A stretch of DNA of 64,000 nt from Pyropia yezoensis. Its lineage: Eukaryota > Rhodophyta > Bangiophyceae > Bangiales > Bangiaceae. A program made the translations under genes and the position numbers. Location: contig CM020618.1 of assembly GCA_009829735.1 (NCBI GenBank), positions 41,221,030-41,285,029 of the forward strand, read 5' to 3'. Each line of letters opens with the position of its first letter. Positions within the stretch are counted from its first letter, which is position 1. The notes under the pieces were generated by a model. It saw only the letters and a program-made list of their open reading frames with translations, was not told the DNA's origin and did not search any database. Below are positions 21,154-32,650 of this stretch, piece by piece.

Positions 21154-23567
21154 CTCACCTACACTACCCTCCCCCTCAGCCTCTTCACTGGGGGCCCCCC
21201 CGTCATCACCCTCCTCCATCTCCCAGGACGCGTCACTTCCTTCACCCTCTTCCTCCTCCACGATCTGCAGGTCCTCATCGATTTCCCGCTCCATCTCGAC
21301 CTTTACTCCAGGCACACTGTCGCGCATCGGCTCAGTCGACATCAGCCGCTGCATGCGCAGCTCGTCCCGCGACTTCGGCGCGACCGTGACAGACGGCGGC
21401 GTCACGAGCACGACCTCGTCGTCTGACGTGAAGTCCGACTCCTCCTCAATTGTGGAGTCGCACAGGTGCCGCAGGGTCTCCTTCTGCTTGTCCTCGTCGC
21501 CGTTGAACTTCCGCTTGGCACCCCGCCGAGCGGCAAACGTTCGGGTCCCCAAGGTCACTTCCGGGTCCTTCAGCGAAGCGCAGTCGTCCTCGTCCACGTC
21601 CGTCTTAAAAAGCCGTACCCATACACAGTCCGGCGAGCGCGCAGACTCGTAGAGAGCCGCCAGCTCCTCGCAGAAAATGGCACGGTGAGACGGGGTCAGG
21701 CCGCCAAACACCTTCTGCTTCCCGTCCCTACCCAGCGACCACAGCAGTAGCTGGGCGCGCACCTGCACCCATAAAACAGGAAAAGCGACAACACAGCACA
21801 CACCAACCGTATACATCCACGACACGGAAGAAGCGACAGAGCACGAGCCAACCACACAGTACCATGTGTCAGGCCGAGATCGGAGGTAGGAACTGGCACT
21901 GCGTGACAGCGACTCACAATGAATCGCAGAGAGATACAGTACGATGGAGTGCGGTACAAAAGATATAGTACCCGGCACAGCACAATGTAGTGCGATGCAA
22001 AGAGATGCGCTAACCTATAAAACAGCGCAGACGAATGCAACAACTTACCTTGGCGAGAATGATGGCCAGTTGACAGAGCCGCAACCGCAGCACTACGCGT
22101 CCCTTATGGATCGCCGCTGTCTTCGCGTTGTCAACGTCGAGGTTGCGGATGAACTAAGCTGCAATCTGATACAGCGCCAGGCGACCCTTCTTTGTCTTCA
22201 GGTACCGCCTGCCACGCAGCCACCACCGCCCCGCCTTCGCCCGGGCATCCTGGGCACGCGCCTTGGAACGGGCTTCCTCGCCCTCGCCCCGCACCCCGTC
22301 CTCTCCTTCATCCTCTTCGTCCGGTGGCGTAAACCCGGCTGAGTCGTAGAACTTGGCATGGTACTGCCACCGATGGATGATCCAGCGCGTGAGCGCGCCG
22401 TAGACGGCCGACCGCGCCATCCCACAGAGCCCGAGGAGGTCATTTACCCGCCTCTTGCTCCCCGACCCACCTTCCTTCGGCTTCCCCTTGTGCTTCCGGG
22501 GCACCGTCTCGGCCACAGTGTGGCGCAACTCCTTTGCCCGCTCCAGGCTGGCGGGGGCCGCCGCCATGATGGACGCCAGGTACATGGCGTCGGCATCTTC
22601 AGCACAGAGTAAGACGTCGTCAGCGTCCTCGGGCACCGCCATCCCGTGGTTGACGCGGGCGCTGACCTCCGCCCGAACTGCGACGGCAAGGTCGATCCCC
22701 TCTTTCTCGTCCGGGTGCCGTGCCGGCCCCTTGCCCTTCTTCGACTGGCGAGGCTTCTTATGCATTGGGGGGTTGGCCTTGTCCGCGTCGCCGTCGGCGG
22801 GGTCCTCGACGGGGTGCCCAGGAACTGGGCTTGCAGGTAAGAGCGCTGCTGCGGTAGGCGCGCGGCGCTTGCCAACCACTGCACCGGGTGGTCCTCGGAC
22901 CAGAGCCCCCCCCTTCTTTATCGCACGCACTACAGCAGGCACCCGCGCTTTAAAAGCGCGCACAGGGGCGCGTGCCGTCGTCGACGCGGCCGCGGCAGCC
23001 CCCGCACCACCCGCAGATGCAGCCGGGACTGGCAGAGTGCGGTGCTGTGCCGGGCGCCCGACAACCACCGGAGGTACAGCGACAGCCGGGGACTTGCCTG
23101 CGCGAGGCATGCCACCCGCTGGCCCCCCCGCCCTCGCCCCACCAGCCTTGGCCGCGCCGCCCACCTTGCCCTGCACAGACGTCTTGCGCCGTACTGCAGG
23201 GGCGGTGGCGCTGGCCGGGCGGGTGCTCCGCTTCTGTTGCGCCGCCGCCTCGGCGGCCGCGGCGTCCTCCGAGTCGCTACTGGACCGCCCGCTGGCGGAT
23301 GTCGACGGCGACTTCGGCGGCGGTGGCTTCTTCCGCTTCTTTTGCAGCTTCTTTGCAGGTACAACCGCCTTTGCCGGCCTCTTGGGGGCCTTTGCCATGC
23401 TAGCCGCCGCCCTCAATGGAGGGCCCGCGGTGCCCTCCGCCTCTTTGGGAAGAGCCGACTTCTTGGGCGCTTTTGGACGAGGGGCAGGCGCAGGCGCGGC
23501 ATCCTCCGCACGTCCCTGGGGCGGGGGGGATCAGGAAAGATGAGAGGGGTGGGGATTGGAGATCGAA

Positions 23568-23610
23568 GGGGGGGGGGGGGGGGGGGGGTGGGGGGGGGGG
23601 GTGGGGGGGG
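23568..23610 (+). repeat. G-runs (21, 12 and 8) in an intron
   Basis: Three G-runs separated by single T bases, inside intron 23516-23774 of the minus-strand accessory gene. In the transcript they form a C-rich tract close to the acceptor CCCAG at 23516, where a pyrimidine tract is expected. Confidence 0.85.
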
Positions 23611-24899
23611 AGGAGGGCGTCAAGACAGGGCTTGAGAGGCTGCAGGTAAGGATCCGGAACATACAGTATCATACAACGTGAAAGACAGGACTGTACAACC
23701 AGCAGCACACAAATACAACACACGACAAGGACCGGGTCGTGGCGTTGCGCGATGTGGACTCCGACGCTACGTACCTGTTGCTTCGTCTTCGCCACCGCCT
23801 TCGCCGGTCGGGGAGGCGCTTCCGCAGGTGTCTGTTCATCCGTGTCAGCTGGTGCCTGTTTCTCCGTGCTCGCCTGAGAAAGTACCATGGCGAGGGGATC
23901 AAGCAGGACGCGGTGGGGGGGGGGGGGGGGAACGTTCGAGAGGGGCGGTCGGCGGACGGTGGACAGCCAAAGTCTTACGGAAGACGGGAGAGAGAGTAGG
24001 GTCAGTCCCCTGAATACATACAAACATACAACACATTACACGCAACACAGCGCATTGCGTGGGCCTGCGCCTGACGGGGCAGTATCGCCAAGCACACCAC
24101 AGCAAGCGGAACAAAATTGTAAACGTACCTGTTGGTTCTGTTTCGCCACCGCTTTTGGCGGACTGCGCACGGATACAGGCTTGGCTCTACGGCGTGGAGT
24201 GAAAGCTGCAACCGCCATCGCAGATGCGACCGCCTTTGCAGCCAGGCGCGCAGGCGCGACTGGCTTCTTTACCGCAGACTTCTGTTGAGAAGGGACGAAA
24301 GACAGGGAGGGTGATGAACGACATTCCAAAGAACCAGAAGCAACGTGAAACAGTGGCGGGGAGCAGGGTTGGCTGGCAAGTCAGCACATAATTTCCCTCC
24401 AGCGAGCAGGGTCACGCGCACCATAACAGCACAACATGTCCAAGACAAGCAAAAAGCATGGAGTGGTGCAGTTGTCGAGGCGTACCAGTTGCTTCCCTTT
24501 GCCCGCGGCCTTCCGCCGCATCGGTGGCTTTCGACCACCTGTTTTCTTGGTCTGCTACGCTCTAGACATGGAGGCCAGTGAAAACAACGAGGCGATCATG
24601 CGCGTGAGTGACGGTTAGTACGTGATACAACATCTGCAACCAGGATTGGAACTGGCGCGTCGCGAGTTGCACAGAGATACAATGAGAGGTGGCGAAAGGC
24701 AATCCCGTACAATGTGACACGGTCAGACACAACAGAATCCAACAAACACAACGCAGTACACAATCTGTCCATACCTTCACCGTGGCAGCCGACCTCAACC
24801 GTTGACGCGGGCTTACGGTCCGCTTCTCAGCGGCTGTTGGCGTTGGTACAGGGGCGCCGTCCCCCACTGAGTCTCCAACAACGGTATCAGCAGGCACAA

Positions 24900-25860
24900 C
24901 GCCGGTACCGTCTCCATCGCGGGGTGCCGTATCTGCTGCAGCGCCTCCGGCGTCACCAGTAACGCCGCCTGTGCCGTCATCGGTCACTTCCCCAGCGTCG
25001 GTTCCACCGCCACCGCCCTGGTTAAGCGGCAGCGTCAGCGCGCTGGCCGCGTGCGCCGCGCGCAACGCGTCGGTTGCCCCTTCCGGGGTGAGGGTCGTCT
25101 GCCTCATCCCGGTGTCACTACCCTCAGTGTCCGTGAAGGGATGACCCGGCGACCACGCAGTAGTTGCGACTGTCGACAGGAGGGGCGTCGTCACAGTGGG
25201 CGTCACCACCGGCAAGTCAGCGCCGTCGCCGGCGCCGCAGGACTGGTCGAAGAGGCGACTGGCCGCCAAAGTGGCTGCCGCCTCCAGCCGCACGGCCTCC
25301 GACTCGATCGGCGCGGAAGGCGCGGCCGACCTCGTCGCCGCTGCCCCACTCGGTGTCGCCGTGGGCGTTGTCGCCGGGGCGAGCACGGCCCCTGGCGCGG
25401 CCGCCGTGGTAGCCGCCGCACAGACCGGCGCGGTGGGCGGGGACGCCGCCGTCCGCGTGGGGGTGGCGGGCCCGGCCACCGTGCTTGCCGCCGCCAGAAG
25501 AGGCGCCGTTGACGCCTCCGCCGCGGTACCCGCCGCACAGACCGGCGCTGTGGGCGGGGACGCTGCCGTCCTGGTCGGGGTGGCGGGCGGGGTGGCGGGC
25601 GCGGCCGCCGTGACTGCAACCGCCGACCTGATCGTTGCGGTGGGCGCGGCCGCCGAGGTTGCCACCGCCGACCCGATCGGTGCGGCGGGCGCCGCCGCTG
25701 AAGTTGCCGCCGCCGTCTAGACCGGGGTGGCGGGCGCGGCCGCCGCGGTATCCGCCTCTCAGACCGGCGCGGTCAGCGGGGACGACGCCGTCCGGGTCGG
25801 TGTGGCGGGCGCGGCCGCCGTGGCCGGTAGTGCCCCGGCCCCCGGGCCCGCGCGTAAAAC
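24900..25860. repeat. degenerate coding repeats in the accessory gene N-terminus
   Basis: On the minus strand the motif PATPTRTAASPPTAPVCAA recurs, with at least two near-perfect copies and several partial ones. Two later copies have lost the TGT Cys codon to stop codons (25759 TGA, 25718 TAG). Confidence 0.65.
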
Positions 25861-26327
25861 ATCGTTGTCCGTTGTGTCCGTGGGGAGGGGGCGCGTGTGG
25901 GCGGCTTGTCGTTGGGGCAGTATCGGCGTAGTTGTCGCAGGGGGCAGATTGGTGCGCGTGGGGTGGGGGAGGGGGGGGGTGGAAGGGGGGGGGGGGGGGG
26001 GGGATGCCATCACGTGAGTGTGTATAGCAGGCCCTCGAACAGCAAGTACGCGCGCTTCACCACAGGTACAGGCGCTTGAGCTGTGGGATCGGCGCCCGGC
26101 ACGGTACATGCAAGGACGAAGGCCCGCTGTCTGGGCCTGTATCGGCGTGTGACTCCTTCGAGGGCCAGCAACCTGCTGTTGTGCCCTGTGTTGCACCGGC
26201 CAGGTATGGGGCCACCCTGCGACGCCTTGCAGGGGTGAACTCGCTGTATGCTCCTCAGTGGCTGTCGGGGAGGGTGGCTGTGTGGTGCATTGCAAGGTCA
26301 GTGGGAGCTCCGAAGGGGTGTGTGCCA

Positions 26328-26328
<1 letters not shown>

Positions 26329-26379
<51 letters not shown>
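26329..26379 (+). repeat. uninterrupted run of 51 G
   Basis: A pure G51 homopolymer in the spacer between the two divergent transposon genes. A shorter G19 run lies at 25985-26003. True length may differ because such tracts are error-prone in sequencing. Confidence 0.9.
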
Positions 26380-26380
<1 letters not shown>

Positions 26381-26615
26381 GCAGGGAGGCGCCGGGGAGG
26401 GCAGGGGGGAGGGGTTGGTGCCCGCAGCTATTGTGTCCACAAATAGGTGTATGCGGGGCCAGTTCGTGGTGGCGGATTGCAGTGATTGGTCGGACGAGCG
26501 AATATAACGTGGAGCTTGCTCGACCGGGTGTCCCGATCAGATTCTCTGCGGTCACAGCTCCAAAATGAGACACGTACTTACAAAACGTATTTTTTGATTA
26601 ACGACATGTAACAAC

Positions 26616-26624
26616 TATATAAAG
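26616..26624 (+). promoter_or_regulatory. TATA box upstream of the transposase gene
   Basis: TATATAAAG sits in the only clearly AT-rich patch (26565-26645) of the intergenic spacer, on the strand of the transposase gene, about 730 bp before its first recognised coding sequence. The untranslated leader would thus be long or carry an upstream exon I did not resolve. Confidence 0.5.
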
Positions 26625-27348
26625 GACTGTAAGTTATTGACTTCGTCTATGTCTTTAAGTGCGGTGAACTCACGGTGGATAGGGACTTTTGGAGCCCGTT
26701 TACGTATCGACCAACCAGAACAAGACGTGTGCATACTTTGCAGGACAAAATCCGTATTTCTTCAGACTTCACGAACACATTCACACTCCCACGGCATTTG
26801 AATGATACATGCTGCTCCTTATCCCTACTTGGAAGCTCCGTAGTCCTGCGTGTACGGTGGGGTATTTCTGCCAGCAACCGTGATGAAGTAAATAGAGGAG
26901 GGGAGATTGTGCCATGAGAGATGCTGTGTATCTCCTTGTGCACGATCTGCGGTGGGGCCGGCGCACCATGCTCGCCACACACAGCAATTCTGCTCACTGC
27001 AAAGCGTGTCCACAGGTGCGGAGCGCGGGTGTGACGAGAGCTGGTTGCCAAACTGGGGTGAGCTCGTTGTCGGACTGCCCCATTGTCCTGCACTCCGTCG
27101 ACCGATCACGGATATTGCTCGCGAGCGAGAGGATTGATCCTCAACCCCGGACTCGGCGGCTGGAACGGCGTGTGCCCTCTATGCCTGGGGCGTGCGTGTT
27201 TCCGTCGTCCGTGTGAACCTTGGCGTGGGTGTTCACCGGGGTCATCGCTATTTTCGTTGGCGAAGCCACGTGGTTCATCTGAGTTGCAGTGCGTTGCACT
27301 TGGCAATGCACGGAGATGCAATGTGCTACACAACGGCGGTGACCAACT
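26625..27348 (+). other. leader region of the transposase gene, no exon resolved
   Basis: Moderate GC, with short frames only (for example 26914-27216). A start ATG or first exon for the transposase probably lies here, because the zinc-finger-like coding sequence that begins at 27349 has no in-frame ATG before 27580, and a stop lies just upstream at 27340-27342. Confidence 0.35.
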
Positions 27349-30300
27349 GTGATTATCGATTGTCCTGTGTTCGACTGCGGGGAGCAGTTTGTGTACTCCA
27401 TTTTATTGGGTCGCCACCTGCGGAGGCGCCATGCCCTTGATGGGCGACGTCCCGTCGACGATCCCGGAAATGCTCGTGGAGAAGGCTGCGGTGATGCCGA
27501 TCCTGTTGGAGGCGCAGCAGGCGGGGGCGATACAGTCGGTGGCGGTGGTGAAGATGCTGGTACTGTGGCTGGAGGCGGTATGGGCGGAGAGGATGGAGGC
27601 CCTCACCCTAACGATCTAGGAGACGACTGTGCAAGCTCGGTCGGGACAAGTGACGGTGAGCGCAGTGACTCGGATGGCTTCATGGACGAGGATCGCAGTG
27701 AGCCTGGTGACATGACGGACGAGGATGGGGTACTACCAAGCGATGACACTGGTTCAACTGTCGCAGAGGACGCGTGTGCTGCGACGTGTAAATCCATGCG
27801 AATGGGGGCAGAAGGCGAGTCGAGCGAGCCCGCGGACGACGTGGAGGATCACGTCTTGTCCAAGTTGTACTCCCTTGCCGCTCGTCATCATCCGGGGGAA
27901 GTGGATATTGGAGCAGGCGACCTTGGGACCTCGTTGTGCGGGCAAGTGTGGGACTACTACAACGCACTGCCATGCGCCAGCAACTCCGTGTATCACCCTG
28001 CAACGTTTGCTTCATCCCACACGCACGTGTCTGCATTTAGGTCTCCTGCAACGAGACTGTTCTTATTCCACGTTTGTACGTCTGGTCGCACTGGTGTGTC
28101 CAAGAGTGAGGTCGCCCGGCTCTATCGCCTTTGTCGACGGGTCGAAGACGGGACCGGCTCAACTACCAGACCCATCAAGGACGCCTTCAAGTCTCCAACC
28201 GCCATCAAGGAGGCTGTTCAGAAGGAGAAGAAGCGACTGTTGCAGTCGCTTGGATGGAAGGAGGCCGACGCTCCTACCGTGCTTGGACCACAGCGGATCA
28301 TCTTCCGCAGTGGCATGGCGGAGGTCATGAAGGCAGTTGCCTCGGCACCAGTTGTTCGTTGGGAGCGTGGAGGTGGTACCTGCAACTGTCGCGAGGGTGT
28401 GCGCTACGACCGACCCAACTGTGATACAAGCAAAGACAGTGTGTTGCAAGGCGACCCAAGCAATGTCGAGAGTCCGCGGGTTGAAAGAGGTTGCCGCGAT
28501 TGCACTCCTGAACTCGACGAGTGTGGCCAGCCGCGGCTTTCACCGATGCAGAACGACGACGTGTTACGTGACTGCTTCGATGGGAAAGCGTACGAGGCCC
28601 AGAGAGCCGATGTGCTCAAAGTTCTCGGCATGGGAGCGCTCATGTTGGCCTTGGCTCTTTACTCGGACGGTACTGTCGTGACCACCTCTGGAGGTAAGAC
28701 ATGCTACTTGCCACCTTTGGCGAATATTGGGTTCATTCTGGAGTATGTGGCGCCACAGCTCCGTCAGCGTTGCGTTGATACGTATGTGCGTCGCCTTGTA
28801 TTGTAGAGGTGTTGCATCGACTTGCATTTTGTTGTATCTTGTTGCGTTGCACGATGTGTACCATACTGACATCGTGTCCGCATATTTGGTCACCACCATG
28901 CCTTTCCACAGGTGTGTCTGCTTACCCGATAAGAATGAGGATTATGAACGAGTCACTTCGGCGTTGCAGTTACCATGCTGGACGGTACGCAAGGCATTGT
29001 ATCGCCTCGCGTCGTACTGTATGTCAGTGATCAGCCTGAGGAACGAGACATTGTGTGTCTGAAGAGGCACGGTACGGCCTTTAGCTGTACACCTTGTATG
29101 GCTCCCTTAAGCAGCTGTGGTCGTCGGCCGAGTGTGCCACACAAGCAGCGCAACGTGTTGAAGATGGTGGGCAAGCAACTCAAGGGAGCTCGGATGAGAG
29201 GGTCCTATGGTGCGGGTGTCGTGATTGATGCAATGGAGATGAAGTATAGTATCCACTGCATCGTACCTGCACTGGCAGCTTGGGCGGGTCTGGGCTCCGG
29301 GTGTCTTCTGCTCTACAAAATATTTGGATTCGACCGCCTGCATGTACGTTTACCATTTCTTTTATGTTTGTGTGGGTGGTGTGCTGTTAATGATTGTATG
29401 TCGCTGTATGTCGCTGTCTTCCGTACGAGGTAACTGTGTATGTTTGTCATTCCCTGTATGTTCTTGCCACTTACTAATCATGTACGTGACGAGACAGACG
29501 TCCCACCGCCATGCACTCTTTGTTATGGCCTGGTCGTCTCGTTCGCCAGGTGATCGATCTTTGGTATCTGTCGGGATCTGACAAAGGGCGTGTAAAACTA
29601 CGCGAAGGCGACTGCACGACAGGGAATTCTCCTCCATGGGACAGACACCGAGTCGATACGTCACGCTAACAAGCGGATCCGTTTCGCGTGCCGCACCCAT
29701 CACGTCCCCTCTGTGGCCCCCGGCTACTTCATTAAGCCGGGTGTGTTGCAAGCCACGCTGAAAGGAAAGAAGCACCGCGACGCTGTGCATTTCCTGCCTT
29801 TTGCGGTTGCAGGCTTGTTTGGGCGTGGTGCGCCCGGTCGTCGATTCCATGGGATATTGACATGGAGCATCTGTGAGCTGGCGGCGCTGCTCAGGGACTT
29901 CTTCGATCCGCGTCTGAAGACGTGGCGCGATGCCAAGGACCTGTGCGAGCGGTTTTCAGATTGGGTTGAGAATGACTTCCACGAGCTGTTTGGCGAGACC
30001 AACACGAGCAAGGTGCATCGCACTGTATCTCATCTCAAAGATGAGTTCTTGTTGCGCGCGAGTGTGATTGACGGCAACACCGGCGCAAACGAGGCGCTGC
30101 ATAAATACGTGAAGGGGGCCTTCCAGCTGACCAACAAGAACCGCGGACATGCAGCGCTACAGATGGTGTTGGCTGAGCAGATATCGACCCTCATCTCGCC
30201 TTTGGAGGCGGAGCAGAAAGCAGTGAGGCGGGAGGGCAACCGGCGCAGGCGGGTAAGGACACGCGGCAGACCGTGCTCAGCTGGTGACCTCGCTGTTGAT

Positions 30301-30828
30301 CTAAGCATGCATAAGCTCTGCGACGCATTGCAATGTGATGCATCTGACTGTGTCGTCTTGCAGTCCGGTGTGTGGCTCTCGGAGGAGGTGCCGCGAAAGG
30401 CGGACGGACGTCGGTCGACTTTATGGGCGACAGCCAATCTCAAGGGCCGTCCATGGTTTGACTGGGTGATCTACCGGGCGTCCGACGGCTCGGAGCGATA
30501 CGGACGAGCCCGTGTCTTGGTGGTGAGCCTGAACGGGTCGGTCCGCAGAACTGTGGTCGTCGAGCGCGCAGAAGCAACAACTGCAGTACCGGACTGCTCT
30601 TTTTCTGCCTATGGGTGCACCCGGCTGCGTTGGGTTCATCAGCAGGGTTGTACTGAGGCAGACCTTGAAGCCATTGATTTGAGTGCCATTACGAGGGTGC
30701 TCTGTGTTGAGCCCGACTGGGACGATTGGGTGACGCGGAACGGCCTCATCCACTTTCCCACAACGCACCCGATTGATGCACGTGACCTCCACCAGCGACG
30801 CTTCTTCGTCAATGCATTTGCTTCTTAG
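27349..30828 (+). CDS. EnSpm/Plavaka-like DDE transposase, four exons
   Basis: Exons 27349-28781, 28912-28984, 29035-29343 and 29623-30828 join to about 1,006 codons without a stop; introns are 130, 50 and 279 nt with GT-AG ends. N-terminus: C2H2-type finger (CPVFDC...RHLRRRH), then an acidic linker. Next come a helical region (QVWDYYNALPC, FHVCTSGRTGVSKSEVARLYRL) and the first catalytic-type Asp in LALALYSDGTVVTTSGGKT. Then Cys-rich CLKRHGTAFSCTPC, FGFDRLH at exon 3's end, and the C-terminal domain typical of EnSpm/Plavaka transposases (LKGKKHRDAVHFLPFAVAGLF, TVSHLKDE, NEALHKYVKGAFQLTNKN). About 1,000 residues is normal for the group. First in-frame ATG is 27580, so the 5' end is unsettled. 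It looks intact otherwise. Confidence 0.7.
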
Positions 30829-31992
30829 GCTGCTTTGTCGTCCGTGTCTTTCAATGTCTTGCTCTGCAGTCCTGTGTATACACATAGCATTTGATTGCAA
30901 CTCGGGAATACTTCCATTCTGTCTTTTCCATACTGTCATTGTGCACCTCGGGAGTGTGTTCTCTGGTGCTTGCTTGTATGGCCATGTATCGACTTGAATG
31001 TTTCACTCTGAAGCGACTATGAGCGATTGTGCCAAGTGGAAGTGTGTATGTTGAGCGTCTTGCTCCCGTCGTCATTTTTCCTCACGTTCCATGAGCTGAT
31101 TTGATGAATCAAGGGCCCTTCTTGGAAAGGGGGTCGACATGGGCAAGTGAAAGGGCTGGAGGGCGGGTAGGACGGCGGGTCGGACAGCATCCGCAGCTGC
31201 GACTGACCATGATTTGAAGGGTCAGACAAAGATTCAGGGAAAGAGGGGTGGGGATGGCTCAGGACGTAGCAAGGAGAGGCCATCGAGTAAAATCTTCAAT
31301 CATGGTCGGGTGAGCTCACAGGCTCTTGTTCTCCGCGACTGCACCAAGTCGATAGTCCTCCGACTTGGGCAAAGAAACGACCGTATCCCTCACCAAGGAT
31401 GATTCTCGGGAGGTGCATTGTGTGGGAATGTGAGAGGCGTGCGAGCCGGGAACCGGATCATCGCTTATGGAGGGTCGTGGTGCGATTTGGGACACGCTGG
31501 GTCCAGAATCAGCTCACTGGCGTCGGTAGATGCGCAACTGAGCATGTTCAGGAGGGGGTGTCAAAAAGTAGCCTCCGTGAATGGAGGCTCGGGCGAGGCT
31601 GTGTGGTCAGTCAGATGTCGTGAATCGTCCGGACCGCGCGCGATCGAAAGAATTGGTGGACTCTTCTGTGATGTATTTTAAACGAAGATGACACTGGCGG
31701 CCGGGCGCGTACGCGTGAAGAACGAAAGGTCGATGTTCCGTCGTCCGCGACTCGACCAGCTTGTCCGATGCGACTGTCGGAGTCGCGATGGCCAGTGTGT
31801 GAGGAGCGGTGGTGTGCATGAGGGATCTGTGTTGCAGCAAAATACAAGACGATGCGGCGATACACAAGTCATGACATGTATTGCAGTGGTGCTCTTTTTT
31901 GATCGGTGGACGGTCTTCGCGTGATGTTGCAGTACGTTGCAGTAAAAACGTGTGAAATACAACGCCATGCAGTGTTTGTGATTGAGTTGCAT
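30829..31992. other. 3' region of the transposon
   Basis: Less GC-rich sequence after the transposase stop. No gene or clear polyadenylation signal. The last 125 bases carry TGCAGT/TTGCA motifs shared with the left end. Confidence 0.5.
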
Positions 31993-32013
31993 GTGGTTCC
32001 GGTCGCCGACGAT
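31993..32013 (-). repeat. right terminal inverted repeat of the 12.8-kb transposon
   Basis: Exact reverse complement of the left end. The neighbouring 31870-31992 stretch has repeated TTGCAGT and GAAATACAACGCC motifs related to those at the left end. Confidence 0.88.
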
Positions 32014-32613
32014 CCGTCGTCAGGGGAGCCGGGCGGGTCTCCCCCGGGAGGGCCGCCGGGAGGGAGGGGCGCCAATGGTAGCTCAGCCGCATTGCCGCCG
32101 CCGCCGCCTTTCCCGCCGGCCCCTCCCGGGGCGCCATCGCCAGGAGGCGAGGGAGGGGGAGGGGGGGGGGGGGCGCCGCCTGGTGGTTCGCTAGCCGGCG
32201 GCGCCGGGGGGGGGGGGGGGGGGGGGAAGGGGGGGGGGGCGAGGGTTACCGTCGCCGCCCGATCCGCCCGCACCACAGCCCGCCGGGTCGTCTCCTCCAC
32301 GACACCGAGCCGGGCGGACCCGAGCGGGTGCCGTCGGGGTCGCCGTCGCCTGGCGACCGTCCGGCTCCCCCCAGTGCTCCGCCGTCACCGATGGGCTGCC
32401 TGCGGCCCAGGAGATGACTTCCGAGGCCGACGAGTAGTCGTCCCCGTGCTCTCCCGAGTCGCCCCACAGAGACTTGATGTGCAAACGCCGCGCGAGTTCC
32501 CGCTGTCCGCTGTCCGTCGCGGCCACCAAGCCGCTGGTTCCACGAGCCGCGCCAACGACTGACCCGTGTGACCGCGTGGGCCACCCGGGGACGTCGTCAG
32601 ACGACGGGTTCAT
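32014..32613 (-). pseudogene. DIRS gag, N-terminal part
   Basis: Starts at ATG 32613, about 40 bases after repeat A1, the expected place for the first ORF. It begins MNPSSDDVPGWPTRSHG and runs into a Pro/Gly-rich low-complexity stretch with G/C homopolymers at 32157-32240, where the frame changes. The final PPGSPDDG-type sequence would continue into SDEEDPDSF at 19224 once the 12.8-kb transposon is removed. Confidence 0.65.
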
Positions 32614-32650
32614 GCCCGCCGGTAGTCCTCTCGCGTCCGAGCCCGGGGCG

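Larger units (their letters stand above)
20866..26010 (-). pseudogene. accessory gene of the transposon: six exons, phase-0 introns, Ala-rich N-term, acidic tail
   Basis: Six segments join with GT-AG introns, all phase 0: 24775-26010 (start ATG 26010 likely), 24486-24551, 24129-24281, 23775-23873, 22049-23515, 20866-21762. Donors are GTATGG, GTACGC, GTACGT, GTACGT and GTAAGT. The protein has an Ala/Thr/Pro-rich repetitive N-terminus, then three short Lys/Pro-rich exons, histone-H1-like (KTGGRKPPMRRKAAGKGK, KKPVAPARLAAKA). A long basic-to-globular exon follows (NDLLGLCGMARSAVYGALTR, WIIHRWQYHAKFYDSAGF), then WSLGRDGKQKVFGGLTPSHR and an acidic tail of over 100 mostly Glu residues. In-frame stops: 25759-25761, 25718-25720, 22154-22156 and 21067-21069. 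In each case the frame resumes sensibly, so this copy is inactivated. Function unknown; placement suggests the second (DNA-binding) protein of a CACTA-like element. Confidence 0.6.
19225..32013. mobile_element. 12.8-kb CACTA/EnSpm-like DNA transposon with two genes
   Basis: Ends are exact 21-bp inverted repeats, 19225-19245 and 31993-32013 (outer bases ATCGTCGGCGACC). It interrupts the DIRS gag; bases CC flank both ends, so the target duplication is probably 2-3 bp, as in EnSpm/CACTA elements, though the palindromic ATCG/CGAT edge prevents an exact call. Inside are a plus-strand transposase gene (27349-30828) and a divergent minus-strand accessory gene (20866-26010), with TATA-like sequence between them. 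Short TGCA/TGTATT motifs cluster within 250 bp of both ends, like CACTA subterminal repeats. The transposase resembles the EnSpm/Plavaka group. Superfamily moderate, element limits firm. Confidence 0.78.

Noticed and set aside
21067..22156. TAG reassigned to an amino acid
   Set aside because: In-frame TAGs are found at 21067 and 22154, but TAG also ends the transposase (30826-30828) and the zinc-finger gene (62698), so ordinary nonsense mutation is simpler.
25759..26295. Separate gene on the minus strand at 25759-26295
   Set aside because: It is in the same frame as the accessory gene's first exon and stops at a mutated Cys codon, so it was merged into that gene.
26914..27352. Small plus-strand ORFs between the TATA box and the transposase
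   Set aside because: They have no domain and no clear splice link to 27349; kept only as an unresolved leader.
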